Positions 7,863 to 14,826 of a stretch of 32,718 nucleotides of DNA are shown here, piece by piece. The notes beneath the pieces were generated by a model. That model worked only from the letters and a program-made list of their open reading frames with translations, had not been told where the DNA came from and ran no database searches. The DNA is taken from assembly GCA_032126435.1 (NCBI GenBank), contig JAQBBE010000323.1, positions 1 through 32,718 on the forward strand. The letters run 5' to 3'. The stretch comes from JAAXQD01 sp032126435. Lineage in GTDB: Bacteria > Desulfobacterota > Desulfobacteria > Desulfobacterales > UBA11574. The stretch's first letter is position 1, and each line of letters opens with the position of its first letter. Position numbers and translations under genes: made by a program.

Positions 7863-7887
7863 TATAAGTTTTTACCTTATATTATGC
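7857..7887 (+). terminator. AT-rich hairpin at the end of the PAS-LuxR gene
   Basis: A perfect 12-bp inverted repeat (GCATAATATAAG / CTTATATTATGC) with a 7-nt TTTTTAC loop spans the TAA stop codon. The stem is AT-rich and no T run follows, so termination strength is doubtful. It could instead be an operator, because its symmetry is perfect. Confidence 0.45.
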
Positions 7888-8203
7888 TTATAAATTTTCG
7901 CTGTTTACATATGGACTTTTTGTTGCCAAATTGTCGGTAACATTTAGTGCCTGAATTAACCCATTCAATCTTCTGCCAAACAGAAAATCAAAGCTGTGTT
8001 ATTCGGGCGTGTGAGTGGATGTTATTTTTCCGCTTTCTTTTAAAAAGTCCGAACACACAGAGCTCGAAGATAAAACGAGGTGCTCGCCATCTCCAGGCAA
8101 GGTCATGGCCATAAAGGGAGATTCTCAGCAGCTTTCTGAAGAGAAATTAAAAATATCCGTCAAGGAATACCCAATAGAGCCAACCGGTTTAAAAGGTTAG
8201 ACA
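7888..8203. other. Intergenic stretch before the XRE gene
   Basis: No supported gene. A 61-codon frame starting with GTG at 8015 and ending at 8200, three bases before the XRE start, contains VKEYPIEPTGLKG but has no ribosome site. It could be an upstream reading frame coupled to the XRE gene, or chance. Confidence 0.3.
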
Positions 8204-8539
8204 ATGCGCAAAATCGATTTAAAAAAAATCAGAGAATCCCTTATGATCAGCAAAACGGAGCTGGCTAGAACGGCCAATATCTCACTCATGACCATTACAC
8301 GGATAGAACAAGGTATCCCATGCCGAAAGGACACCCAGCGAAAAGTTACGTTGGCTTTAGAAGAGACAATATCGGATAAGAAAAATGTAATGTTGTCATT
8401 TGACATAGGTAATAGAGAAAAGCGCCTAGGGTTAGACCGGCGCCAATTCTCATACGACACGCATATTCCCGAGCGCAGGTCTGAAAGGGAGCGTAGAGAC
8501 GGACTCGATGGAAAACTGAAACCACGAACAAAAAAATAA
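8204..8539 (+). CDS. Small XRE-type HTH protein with ERRS tail
   Basis: A 111-residue protein. Residues about 3-55 form a Cro/CI-type helix-turn-helix (IRESLMISKTELARTANIS, then MTITRIEQG), so it should bind DNA, probably as a dimer. The C-terminal 50 residues are highly charged and contain LDRRQFSYDTHIPERRSERE, followed by RRD. From memory, this Arg-rich DRRxFSYxxHIPERRS motif occurs in varied deltaproteobacterial proteins, and its function is unknown to me. AAGG lies upstream at normal distance. A basic microprotein follows 100 bases downstream on the same strand. Regulatory targets are unknown; autoregulation is plausible but not shown. Confidence 0.75.
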   Translation: MRKIDLKKIRESLMISKTELARTANISLMTITRIEQGIPCRKDTQRKVTLALEETISDKKNVMLSFDIGNREKRLGLDRRQFSYDTHIPERRSERERRDGLDGKLKPRTKK

Positions 8540-8639
8540 AAGATTTATTTTAGACGGACCGGATTAGAAGGAGCCTCGCCCTTAAGCGTTGTTTTCTTGA
8601 ACATATCAGTACCGGTCTTATAGAATTACGGAGGCACGT

Positions 8640-8813
8640 GTGGAAAAGAAAAAAAGGGCGTTGGAAATTTTACTTCGAAAACATATTGAACTCTACGAGA
8701 AATCCCGAGTCAGAAAAGAGAAATCGAAAGCCAGATCCGGTATTGGGAATGTCATTCGCCGTAGAAAAGGCGATCCAGACAAACGGATTGCTTTTGAATT
8801 AAATCGGTCATGA
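8640..8813 (+). CDS. Basic 57-residue microprotein
   Basis: A 57-residue, strongly basic product starting VEKKKRALEILLRKHIELYE and ending DPDKRIAFELNRS. The GTG at 8640 has a strong ribosome site (ACGGAGG) five bases upstream. An overlapping GTG at 8638 gives a less protein-like frame. The N-terminal half should be one amphipathic helix; the C-terminal half has a GIGNVIRRRKGDPDKRI block that resembles a nucleic-acid-binding tail. I recognise no named family. It follows the XRE gene by 100 bases on the same strand and may be cotranscribed. Confidence 0.55.
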   Translation: MEKKKRALEILLRKHIELYEKSRVRKEKSKARSGIGNVIRRRKGDPDKRIAFELNRS

Positions 8814-9119
8814 TATTGTGATTGGCAAGAATCGGCTCCCGGAATTTCAACATCCGTGTAGACCCGAAGCCTTTCATCTGTTTACAAGCAACTATAAACA
8901 TTGGATAGTAAAATAGAACACCGGCAGGACATGCCCCCCCAAAAAAACCTTTTTTTCTTAAAAATACCCTAACCCGATTTTTTCACCAGCTCCATTAAAC
9001 GGTCATATACCCCATCCGATTGTCGGAGTAGCGCGGCGATGCGAGGACGTCGTCGATTTGGCGGGCATTGGGGATGAAGCTGTCGTATGCCCCCGTCAAG
9101 ATCTGACAAGACCGATGTT
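8814..9119. other. Intergenic stretch with possible gene remnant
   Basis: No supported full gene. On the minus strand, a 42-codon frame (8995-9123) starts with a GTG that overlaps the cytochrome stop by four bases and reads GAYDSFIPNARQIDDVLASP. A second minus frame ending at 8969 reads LLRQSDGVYDRLMELVKKSG. Together they look like the frameshifted tail of a lost gene. A run of seven C, seven A, two C and seven T lies at 8934-8956. Confidence 0.3.
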
Positions 9120-10631
9120 TCACTTCTTCTTTGCCGTTGACATCATGTCCCGGGTTTCCAGCCAGCTCTGCATATCCAGGAGCGCGTTGGTCAGCGGGTA
9201 GCGGCCGTCTTCGAACACGCCGTAGTCACCGCCGCCGGCCATGGCCGACACAAACCGGACATTGTTGGCATGGAATAGCCAGGCATCGCTCCAGCGCCGT
9301 TCAATGAACTCGTCAAACGGGCTGCCTTTCTGGCCCGGCCCTTGGGCGTAGCCGCTATCCCAGGCTCTGCTCACCAGACCGGTGGCCGTTAGGACCTTGG
9401 CGTTGGAAGTCTGGATGGCGTTGTCCAGCCGTACAAAGTGGCCTTTGACCCAGGCGGTGCTGTGGCAGTTCAGACAGGTGTTCTGCATGTTCTGCTGGCG
9501 TATTTCTTGCGCTTCGGGGCCGATGAGGTAATCTTTGGCAAAACCGCCGTCAAAGTCTGTGGGCAGCGACAGACCGGCACGGTTACGAATCTTGGTGGTG
9601 TCGGGTTCCTTGGGGTACGGATGGGCGTAAATAAGGCCGAAAATCCGCCATCCCAGACGGTCGTTCATCTGGTGGGTACGCGGGTTGACCACCTCTCCGC
9701 CGGCATTGACCAGCAGACTGATATGACATGCGGCACAGGTCGGCGCAGAAAAATCTGTACCGATGGTCCAGGGCACCGCCGTAAAGTTCCAGGTGCTGTT
9801 CATGGCAGAAAAGATGTTGCCGTGTTTACTGGCAGAGTATACCTTGAAAGCCGGCACATCGGGCCCTGCGTGGCACTCCTTGCAGGTATAAGGTTTACGG
9901 GCCATCTCTATGGAGAAATGATGCCGGGAATGACAGGCGGAACAGGCCCCTCGGCTCCCGTCGAGGTTCACGCGGCCCACACCCTGATTCGGCCAGCCGC
10001 TGATGATCGGAAATTCGAGTTCTCCGGCAACGGTATCCCGGGTTTCATATCCGGACACCTCCAGCCGGGTGCCGTGGCAGTAAAAGCAGGCCTCTGCACG
10101 GGTGAGGCCATTGGCCGGGCTGAAACGAATTTTGCCATCTTTGACAGTGGTTTCGCCCAGAATGGTCCGTTGCAGGTCCTGGTAGAGGGGGTTCTCCGCC
10201 AGGTTTTTATACGCATGCGCCATGAGGTTTTTGGCGAACTGGGTTCTTTCCGTCACATGACATGTGGCGCAATCATCCGGGCTGACCACCAGATGGATTT
10301 CATACCCGTTATGCTCGAATGTATCTGAATGAGCGCCGGCTCTAAGGGTATGGCATTCAGCGCATCCGACAGCTTGGTTTTGAAGGGCTTCGGGTACAGA
10401 TGTGCCGGACATTCTCCGTTTCAGCTTATCAGCTTTCAAGGCGTTTTGGGGTGTCATTTTCGAATGTCGGCTGTTGTGCCAGTCCTGAACGATACCCGGA
10501 TGAAACTCGCTGTGGCAATCCAGACATTCCTGGGTGGCATCGCTGATGGGTGCTTCGCTGGCGGCCGCCAAAACCACAGATGCCAAAACCCACAGGACGA
10601 CAATTACCGTGAAGTAAAATCGCTTCATCAT
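9120..10631 (-). CDS. Octahaem cytochrome c, HAO family
   Basis: A 503-residue exported cytochrome. After an N-terminal signal segment (hydrophobic FTVIVVLWVLASVVLAAA) there are eight CxxCH haem sites in order: CLDCH, CAECH, CATCH, CFYCH, CSACH, CKECH, CAACH and CLNCH. Eight haems, the spacing, and the C-terminal block ERRWSDAWLFHANNVRF with AMAGGGDYGVFEDGRY place it in the hydroxylamine oxidoreductase (HAO-like) family. The haem-4 site (CFYCH) is the expected catalytic one. In anaerobes, family members usually reduce nitrite or hydroxylamine to ammonium rather than oxidise hydroxylamine. I could not decide whether the crosslinking tyrosine of true HAO is present. Start: the first of two tandem ATGs, five bases after AAGGAGG. 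No NrfH/NapC-type quinol partner is adjacent. Confidence 0.88.
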   Translation of the reverse strand: MMKRFYFTVIVVLWVLASVVLAAASEAPISDATQECLDCHSEFHPGIVQDWHNSRHSKMTPQNALKADKLKRRMSGTSVPEALQNQAVGCAECHTLRAGAHSDTFEHNGYEIHLVVSPDDCATCHVTERTQFAKNLMAHAYKNLAENPLYQDLQRTILGETTVKDGKIRFSPANGLTRAEACFYCHGTRLEVSGYETRDTVAGELEFPIISGWPNQGVGRVNLDGSRGACSACHSRHHFSIEMARKPYTCKECHAGPDVPAFKVYSASKHGNIFSAMNSTWNFTAVPWTIGTDFSAPTCAACHISLLVNAGGEVVNPRTHQMNDRLGWRIFGLIYAHPYPKEPDTTKIRNRAGLSLPTDFDGGFAKDYLIGPEAQEIRQQNMQNTCLNCHSTAWVKGHFVRLDNAIQTSNAKVLTATGLVSRAWDSGYAQGPGQKGSPFDEFIERRWSDAWLFHANNVRFVSAMAGGGDYGVFEDGRYPLTNALLDMQSWLETRDMMSTAKKK

Positions 10632-10784
10632 ACCCACCTCCTTAAACAATTTAGACGTGGAATCAAAAACATACCCGAATTATTCCCCTAAACAAGCAGG
10701 GTTAAGCCTGAATAAATGGCCAATCCCCACGCATTGACATCAGTCATATTATGGTAATCTTTTTTTAAAGTTTGATACAAAATT

Positions 10785-11027
10785 TTACAACATAAATTTC
10801 AGAAAAATGGACCAAAGCGGGACGGTCCAGAAAACCCGGTATAAGATCAGCCCCAAGAACACCGCTCCTGAACGGGTGAAAGCGCACGAGTAACCAAGTT
10901 TCGCACCGCTATTATTTAGGACGTACCCGGTGGTGCCGAAGGGCAAACGCTTCGTCGAAATCTTGGTGCCGAAAAATTCAATGTTGCCATAAGACGGATT
11001 ATTAAGGTATCGTGGTTGAGTTGGAGC
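10785..11027 (-). pseudogene. Start-less protein-like frame / dispersed element
   Basis: On the minus strand about 80 codons are open, with no ATG, GTG or TTG start suited to the whole frame. They read smoothly as NIEFFGTKISTKRLPFGTTG, then SGAKLGYSCAFTRSGAVFLG, then a hydrophobic end. No ribosome site is seen. It lies between the divergent HAO-type cytochrome and alanine dehydrogenase genes. It may be the tail of a decayed membrane protein gene or a dispersed repeat that happens to be open. The same DNA can form a three-way-junction RNA (10893-10967). Confidence 0.35.
10893..10967 (+). ncRNA. Possible structured RNA upstream of ald
   Basis: Three helices nest cleanly. The outer stem is ACCAAG+TTTCG (10893-10903) with CGAAA+CTTGGT (10956-10967, one bulged T). 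The second is CACCGCT (10904-10910) with GGTGGTG (929-935 of the 10 kb block, two wobbles). The third is CGAAG (10937-10941) with CTTCG (10950-10954). It ends 157 bases before the alanine dehydrogenase ATG. It matches no riboswitch that I can name. It could equally be the palindromic core of a dispersed repeat. Confidence 0.3.
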
Positions 11028-11124
11028 ACCCTATTCAACGCGCCAGGCGATTTCAAAGGTCTAAATTTTACACCCTGTTCGACAGACTATGGTCTATTCC
11101 AGTTCTTTACTGAAGGAGGACAAA

Positions 11125-12237
11125 ATGATTGTCGGAATTCTCAAGGAAATCAAAGCAGAGGAAAATCGTGTGTCCATGACCCCGGCCGGCGTGGAAGTTA
11201 TAAAACAGAACGGCCATTCCATTCTGGTAGAGAAGGCTGCAGGCAGCGGCAGCGGCTTCGACGATGTCGCCTATGAGAACGCCGGGGCCGAGATCGTTGA
11301 AAGCCCCAAAGAGATTTTCCAACGTGCGGACATGGTGATGCATGTGAAGGAACCGCTACCGCCGGAATACGACCTCATCCGTGAGGACCAGATTGTTTTT
11401 ACGTATCTGCATCTGGCGGCGGCCGAGGAGTTGACGAATATTTTGATCAAAAGCAAAGCCGTTAACATTGCCTATGAAACCATTCAAAAAGCAGACGGCT
11501 CCCTGCCCCTGCTCACGCCCATGAGTGAAGTCGCCGGCCGGATGGCCATCCAGCAGGGGGCCAAATATCTGGAAATGGCCCAGGGCGGCCGTGGCGTTTT
11601 GCTGGGGGGCGTGCCGGGGGTCGATCCGGGTACGGTGGTCATCATCGGCGGCGGGGTCGTCGGAATCAACGCTGCCAAGATGGCCTGCGGCCTGGGCGCG
11701 AAGGTTTACGTCCTGGATTTGAACCTGGAACGTTTACGGTTCCTCAGCGACGTGATGCCGGCCAACTGCTTTCCCTTGATGGCCAGCCCTGCGGCGATAC
11801 GAAAGTTTGTCAGAAAGGCCGATGTGGTGGTGGGAGCGGTGCTGGTTACCGGTGCCAAGGCACCCAAGCTGGTGACCCGGGACATGCTTAAAACCATGAA
11901 AAAAGGCGCGGTGTTGGTGGATGTCGCCATCGATCAGGGAGGCTGTTTTGAAACATCCAAGCCGACCACCCACTCGGATCCGATCTTTACCGTTGACGGG
12001 ATCGTCCATTACTGCGTGGCCAACATGCCCGGGGGAGTGGCTCAAACGTCCACCATGGCATTGACCAATGCGACCTTGCCGTATGCCGTGGAGATTGCCA
12101 ACAAGGGCTGGAAGCGCGCCATCCAGGAAAACCCGGAAATCAAACTCGGGGCCAACGTCGTCAAAGGAAAGGTCACCTACAAAGCCGTTGCAGATGCTTT
12201 CGGTCTGGAATACACGCCGATTGATGCATTAATTTAA
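11125..12237 (+). CDS. ald: Alanine dehydrogenase
   Basis: A 370-residue NAD-dependent enzyme interconverting L-alanine and pyruvate plus ammonium in the cytoplasm; the length matches the family. The N-terminus MIVGILKEIKAEENRVSMTP is the family signature. The Rossmann NAD site is IIGGGVVGINAAKMACGLGA with an acidic residue at the end of the second strand (VLDLNLERL). The conserved VDVAIDQGGCFETSKPTTHS and VANMPGGVAQTSTMALTNAT blocks are complete. The ATG at 11125 follows AAGGAGGAC, so this start is firm; upstream in-frame codons are leader. It is probably monocistronic, with a long 5' region, and it ends four bases into the convergent EEP-family gene. In sulfate reducers it would support alanine use or ammonium assimilation (inference). 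Confidence 0.96.
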   Translation: MIVGILKEIKAEENRVSMTPAGVEVIKQNGHSILVEKAAGSGSGFDDVAYENAGAEIVESPKEIFQRADMVMHVKEPLPPEYDLIREDQIVFTYLHLAAAEELTNILIKSKAVNIAYETIQKADGSLPLLTPMSEVAGRMAIQQGAKYLEMAQGGRGVLLGGVPGVDPGTVVIIGGGVVGINAAKMACGLGAKVYVLDLNLERLRFLSDVMPANCFPLMASPAAIRKFVRKADVVVGAVLVTGAKAPKLVTRDMLKTMKKGAVLVDVAIDQGGCFETSKPTTHSDPIFTVDGIVHYCVANMPGGVAQTSTMALTNATLPYAVEIANKGWKRAIQENPEIKLGANVVKGKVTYKAVADAFGLEYTPIDALI

Positions 12238-13019
12238 ATCGACCATCGCGGGTGAACCTCCCACTTGAATCTTGCATAGAGCGGGAAATGATCCGACACG
12301 TATCGGCCGTCAAATGTATCCTGAATCACCGTGCTGTTTTTTATAATGATGCTGCCCTGATAAAGAACCCAGTCGATATGATCTCCGTTTGTAACCCCTG
12401 TGAATCCGTGGTGGGTTCCCGGAAAAGGTTTTTCAAATGCGTTTTTCAAATAGAACTCTTTAATCTCTGGTTTCTGATCCTGTCCGGTGAAAATGTTATA
12501 ACAGGGGCTAAATGGCGTGGTGTTAAAGTCTCCAATGAGAATTACAGGGATGTCGTTGGGGAGATGCGATAGCCGTTGGAGAATCAGTTTGGCGCTTCGG
12601 GTCTGGACCGAGACGTCAAAGTCCAAGTGTGTGTTGACACAGATAAGTTGGCGGCGGGAATTTTTGAACATGCCGATGGTGCACTGTCTCGGCCAGAGAC
12701 TTTTCCGGTAACGGCTCGGCACCATAGGTGTTGGGCTCAAGAAAAAATGTTCACGATACGTACAGGTCCAAGTATTTTTATAAAAAATAACATTGTTTTG
12801 CCAGAAATCCGGAGAAGGGCTTCGCTGCCCGATATAATTATATTCAGCCAGAATTTTATGGATAAAATCGATCTGAAAATCATTGGCTTCCTGGAAACCC
12901 ATGAAATCCGCACGATATTTTTCAAAAAAAGCAGGAAAGCATCTCTTCCGGTATTGCCAGCCATTGGGGCCGTCGTCAGCCAGGCCGAAACGAAGATTTA
13001 ATGTCAAAACAGAAAGCAT
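12234..13019 (-). CDS. Endonuclease/exonuclease/phosphatase family protein
   Basis: A 261-residue EEP-fold hydrolase, a metal-dependent phosphodiesterase or phosphatase. Active-site elements are in order: N8 in LTLNLR, E44 in GFQEAND, H131 in VNTHLDFD, D164/N166 in GDFNTTP, D in DHIDWVLY, and the closing SDHFPL. No signal peptide is visible, so it is likely cytoplasmic. The substrate cannot be told from sequence; DNA ends, phosphoinositide-like and nucleotide substrates all occur in the family. It lies 55 bases downstream of the CYTH gene on the same strand, so the two are probably cotranscribed, and its stop overlaps the convergent ald stop. Confidence 0.88.
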   Translation of the reverse strand: MLSVLTLNLRFGLADDGPNGWQYRKRCFPAFFEKYRADFMGFQEANDFQIDFIHKILAEYNYIGQRSPSPDFWQNNVIFYKNTWTCTYREHFFLSPTPMVPSRYRKSLWPRQCTIGMFKNSRRQLICVNTHLDFDVSVQTRSAKLILQRLSHLPNDIPVILIGDFNTTPFSPCYNIFTGQDQKPEIKEFYLKNAFEKPFPGTHHGFTGVTNGDHIDWVLYQGSIIIKNSTVIQDTFDGRYVSDHFPLYARFKWEVHPRWSI

Positions 13020-13074
13020 GGTAGGGTCCAGGTTTAAATCGTGCGAGATCGCAATGCGTTAAATGGATAATGAA

Positions 13075-13707
13075 CTAACGAACATCCATATCAAGCAGGC
13101 CGGGATGTTCGGCAAGGTCGAATCGGATATTTTTAAAGTTTTCGAATGTGACATCAGAAAACCCCAGGTTCAATTGCTTGCGTATGACATCAAATATGGC
13201 AAGATAATTCAGGAGTATTCTTTTGTGCCACTTGAGCCCGATTCGGGATGCCAGTTCTTTGATATATTTTTTAGGGCCTTCGATTTCGAGAAAGTCACCG
13301 TAGGGCATGGTGTCGAGACAGAAGTTCGTATCGTTTAACACAAAGGTTTCACGCCATTTTTCGTAAACCTGTTCTTCATGAAACCCTAAAGATTCCAGAA
13401 TTTGTTTCATGCCGGCAAAGTCAGAAACTTCGACTTCGAACTCCCTTAATGTTTTAAATTGATCGTCTTTGAAAGGAGGTTCAGATTTAAACGTCAGGGT
13501 GGTTTTTATATCTTTTCGCAGTCTCAGGAGAGATTTTTTTTGAATCAGACGGTTATCAGCATCTTCAAACCGCAGGTTGGTCTCAAAGACGCGACCCTTG
13601 AAATCGGCGCCGAGCGCTATAATCCGGCGGCGTATCGGATTCACATCCGACAAATAAAATTTTACCTCGGTTTCCAAATTTTCCATTTGACATTGCCTGC
13701 AAACCAT
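13075..13707 (-). CDS. CYTH protein, class IV adenylate cyclase type
   Basis: A 210-residue protein of the CYTH triphosphate-tunnel fold. The defining ExExK motif is at residues 12-16 (ETEVK). It is followed by alternating basic and acidic strands (SLLRLRKD, TLTFKSEP, REFEVEVSD, NFCLDTMPYGDFLEIEGP), the pattern of the CyaB/class IV cyclase branch. Members make cAMP from ATP or hydrolyse triphosphates; sequence alone does not settle which. It has about 30 residues beyond the usual C-terminus. Two starts are possible: 13707 (GGAAG eight bases upstream) and 13686 (MENLE, closer to the typical family N-terminus). It probably heads a two-gene unit with the EEP hydrolase. Confidence 0.82.
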   Translation of the reverse strand: MVCRQCQMENLETEVKFYLSDVNPIRRRIIALGADFKGRVFETNLRFEDADNRLIQKKSLLRLRKDIKTTLTFKSEPPFKDDQFKTLREFEVEVSDFAGMKQILESLGFHEEQVYEKWRETFVLNDTNFCLDTMPYGDFLEIEGPKKYIKELASRIGLKWHKRILLNYLAIFDVIRKQLNLGFSDVTFENFKNIRFDLAEHPGLLDMDVR

Positions 13708-13844
13708 TTCAATATCTTCCGGTGAGTGTTTTTGAGTTCCGCTGAAAGCGGACGGAATATAACATCGCCAAGCGATTCAATAATTTGTCTTATATTAGAA
13801 ATCATATTAAGTGTCAATTATTGACTCAGTTTGTGTTTTTTCCC

Positions 13845-13872
13845 TTGACACAGGGGCAAATTTTGTTTAAAT
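13845..13872 (+). promoter_or_regulatory. Promoter of rplM-rpsI
   Basis: TTGACA (13845-13850) is a perfect -35 box. TTAAAT (13867-13872) after 16 bases matches four of six positions of the -10 consensus. The position, about 30 bases before the GTG start, suits a housekeeping sigma-70 promoter with a short leader. Confidence 0.55.
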
Positions 13873-13905
13873 GTGTGAGGTTTTTTATTTGAAGGAGAAA
13901 ATCCA

Positions 13906-14340
13906 GTGAAAAAATATACATATAGTGCAAAAAATGAGGACAACCCAGGAAAATGGTGTCTGGTTGATGCCGAAGGTGCGGTTCTGGGAAGACTTGCCAG
14001 TTCTGTGGCGGCCCGCTTGCGGGGAAAGCACAATCCCCTTTTTACCCCACATGCGGATACCGGAGACTGGGTGATTGTTGTCAATGCGGAGAAGGTTGTG
14101 CTGACCGGGAGAAAGTGGGATCAAAAAAACTATTACCGGCACAGCGGTTACATTGGCGGGCTGACGACCATTACGGCCAAGAAACTGATGGAAAAAAGAC
14201 CTGAAGATTTGATTCGTTTTGCCGTTAAGGGAATGCTGCCAAAAAATAGACTGGGGAGAAAACTTTTTAAAAAATTAAAAGTATATTCGTCTGATAAGCA
14301 TCCGCATGAGGCCCAGCAGCCTGAAATTTTCGAAATTTAA
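13906..14340 (+). CDS. rplM: 50S ribosomal protein L13
   Basis: A 144-residue large-subunit protein, the normal length for L13. Recognisable blocks are WCLVDAEGAVLGRLAS, RLRGKHNPLFTPHADTGD and AVKGMLPKNRLGRKLFKKLK. The start is a GTG at 13906 with GAAGGAG upstream. It heads the two-gene rplM-rpsI operon, the standard bacterial arrangement, with a consensus-like promoter just upstream. Confidence 0.98.
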   Translation: MKKYTYSAKNEDNPGKWCLVDAEGAVLGRLASSVAARLRGKHNPLFTPHADTGDWVIVVNAEKVVLTGRKWDQKNYYRHSGYIGGLTTITAKKLMEKRPEDLIRFAVKGMLPKNRLGRKLFKKLKVYSSDKHPHEAQQPEIFEI

Positions 14341-14378
14341 CCTATAAAAATAAGTGTTCTTAATTATTGGGGAATGGT

Positions 14379-14774
14379 ATGGAGAAGGAAAACGTCTATT
14401 ATGCGACGGGTAAACGGAAAAATGCCGTAGCCAAGACTTGGTTAAAACCCGGAGGCGGTGATATCACCGTGAATGATCTGCCGCTTGATGATTATTTTAA
14501 GGTTGAGTCGGCCAGAACGACTTTGAAGCAGCCACTCGTTCTGACGAATACGCTCGGGTCATTTGATATAAAAGCCAAAGTTGCCGGTGGTGGTTTTTCG
14601 GGACAGGCCGGCGCAATCCGGCACGGCATCACCAAGGCGCTTATGCTGGCCAATCCTGATTTAAGGACGGCGTTGAAAAGAGCAGGTTTTGTTCGGCGTG
14701 ATCCAAGGGTTAAGGAGAGAAAGAAATACGGTCAGAAGGGTGCACGAGCCCGTTTCCAGTTCTCAAAACGCTAA
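14379..14774 (+). CDS. rpsI: 30S ribosomal protein S9
   Basis: A 131-residue small-subunit protein. Diagnostic parts are YYATGKRKNAVAKTWL, GGGFSGQAGAIRHGITKALM and the C-terminal KKYGQKGARARFQFSKR tail, which reaches the tRNA in the P site. The ATG at 14379 follows GGGG by six bases; the TTG twelve bases earlier is not needed. It is 38 bases downstream of rplM and closed by a strong terminator. Confidence 0.98.
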   Translation: MEKENVYYATGKRKNAVAKTWLKPGGGDITVNDLPLDDYFKVESARTTLKQPLVLTNTLGSFDIKAKVAGGGFSGQAGAIRHGITKALMLANPDLRTALKRAGFVRRDPRVKERKKYGQKGARARFQFSKR

Positions 14775-14796
14775 AGTTTTTTTCTACTAGATCCAA

Positions 14797-14826
14797 GGGA
14801 GCCGGTGTTTGCCGGCTCCCTTTATT
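14797..14826 (+). terminator. Rho-independent terminator of rplM-rpsI
   Basis: GGGAGCCGG (14797-14805) and CCGGCTCCC (14812-14820) form a perfect 9-bp GC stem with a 6-nt loop, followed by TTTATT. It lies 22 bases after the S9 stop and touches the end of the convergent crotonase gene. Confidence 0.9.

Noticed and set aside
9438..10328. A 296-codon plus-strand frame opposite the cytochrome gene
   Set aside because: It is the antisense of a gene with eight intact haem motifs; the composition and lack of domain features mark it as a shadow.
10807..10893. A 28-codon plus-strand frame starting MDQSGTVQKTRYKISPKNTA
   Set aside because: No ribosome site, and it overlaps the minus-strand protein-like frame and the structured element; likely chance.
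10860..11124. Glycine or other known riboswitch upstream of alanine dehydrogenase
   Set aside because: The GGTGCCGAAGGGCAAA string recalls part of a glycine aptamer, but the flanking conserved helices and the closing motif are missing, and no expression-platform terminator is seen.
14341..14378. Earlier TTG start of rpsI at 14367
   Set aside because: The ATG at 14379 has GGGG at proper distance and gives the standard S9 length.
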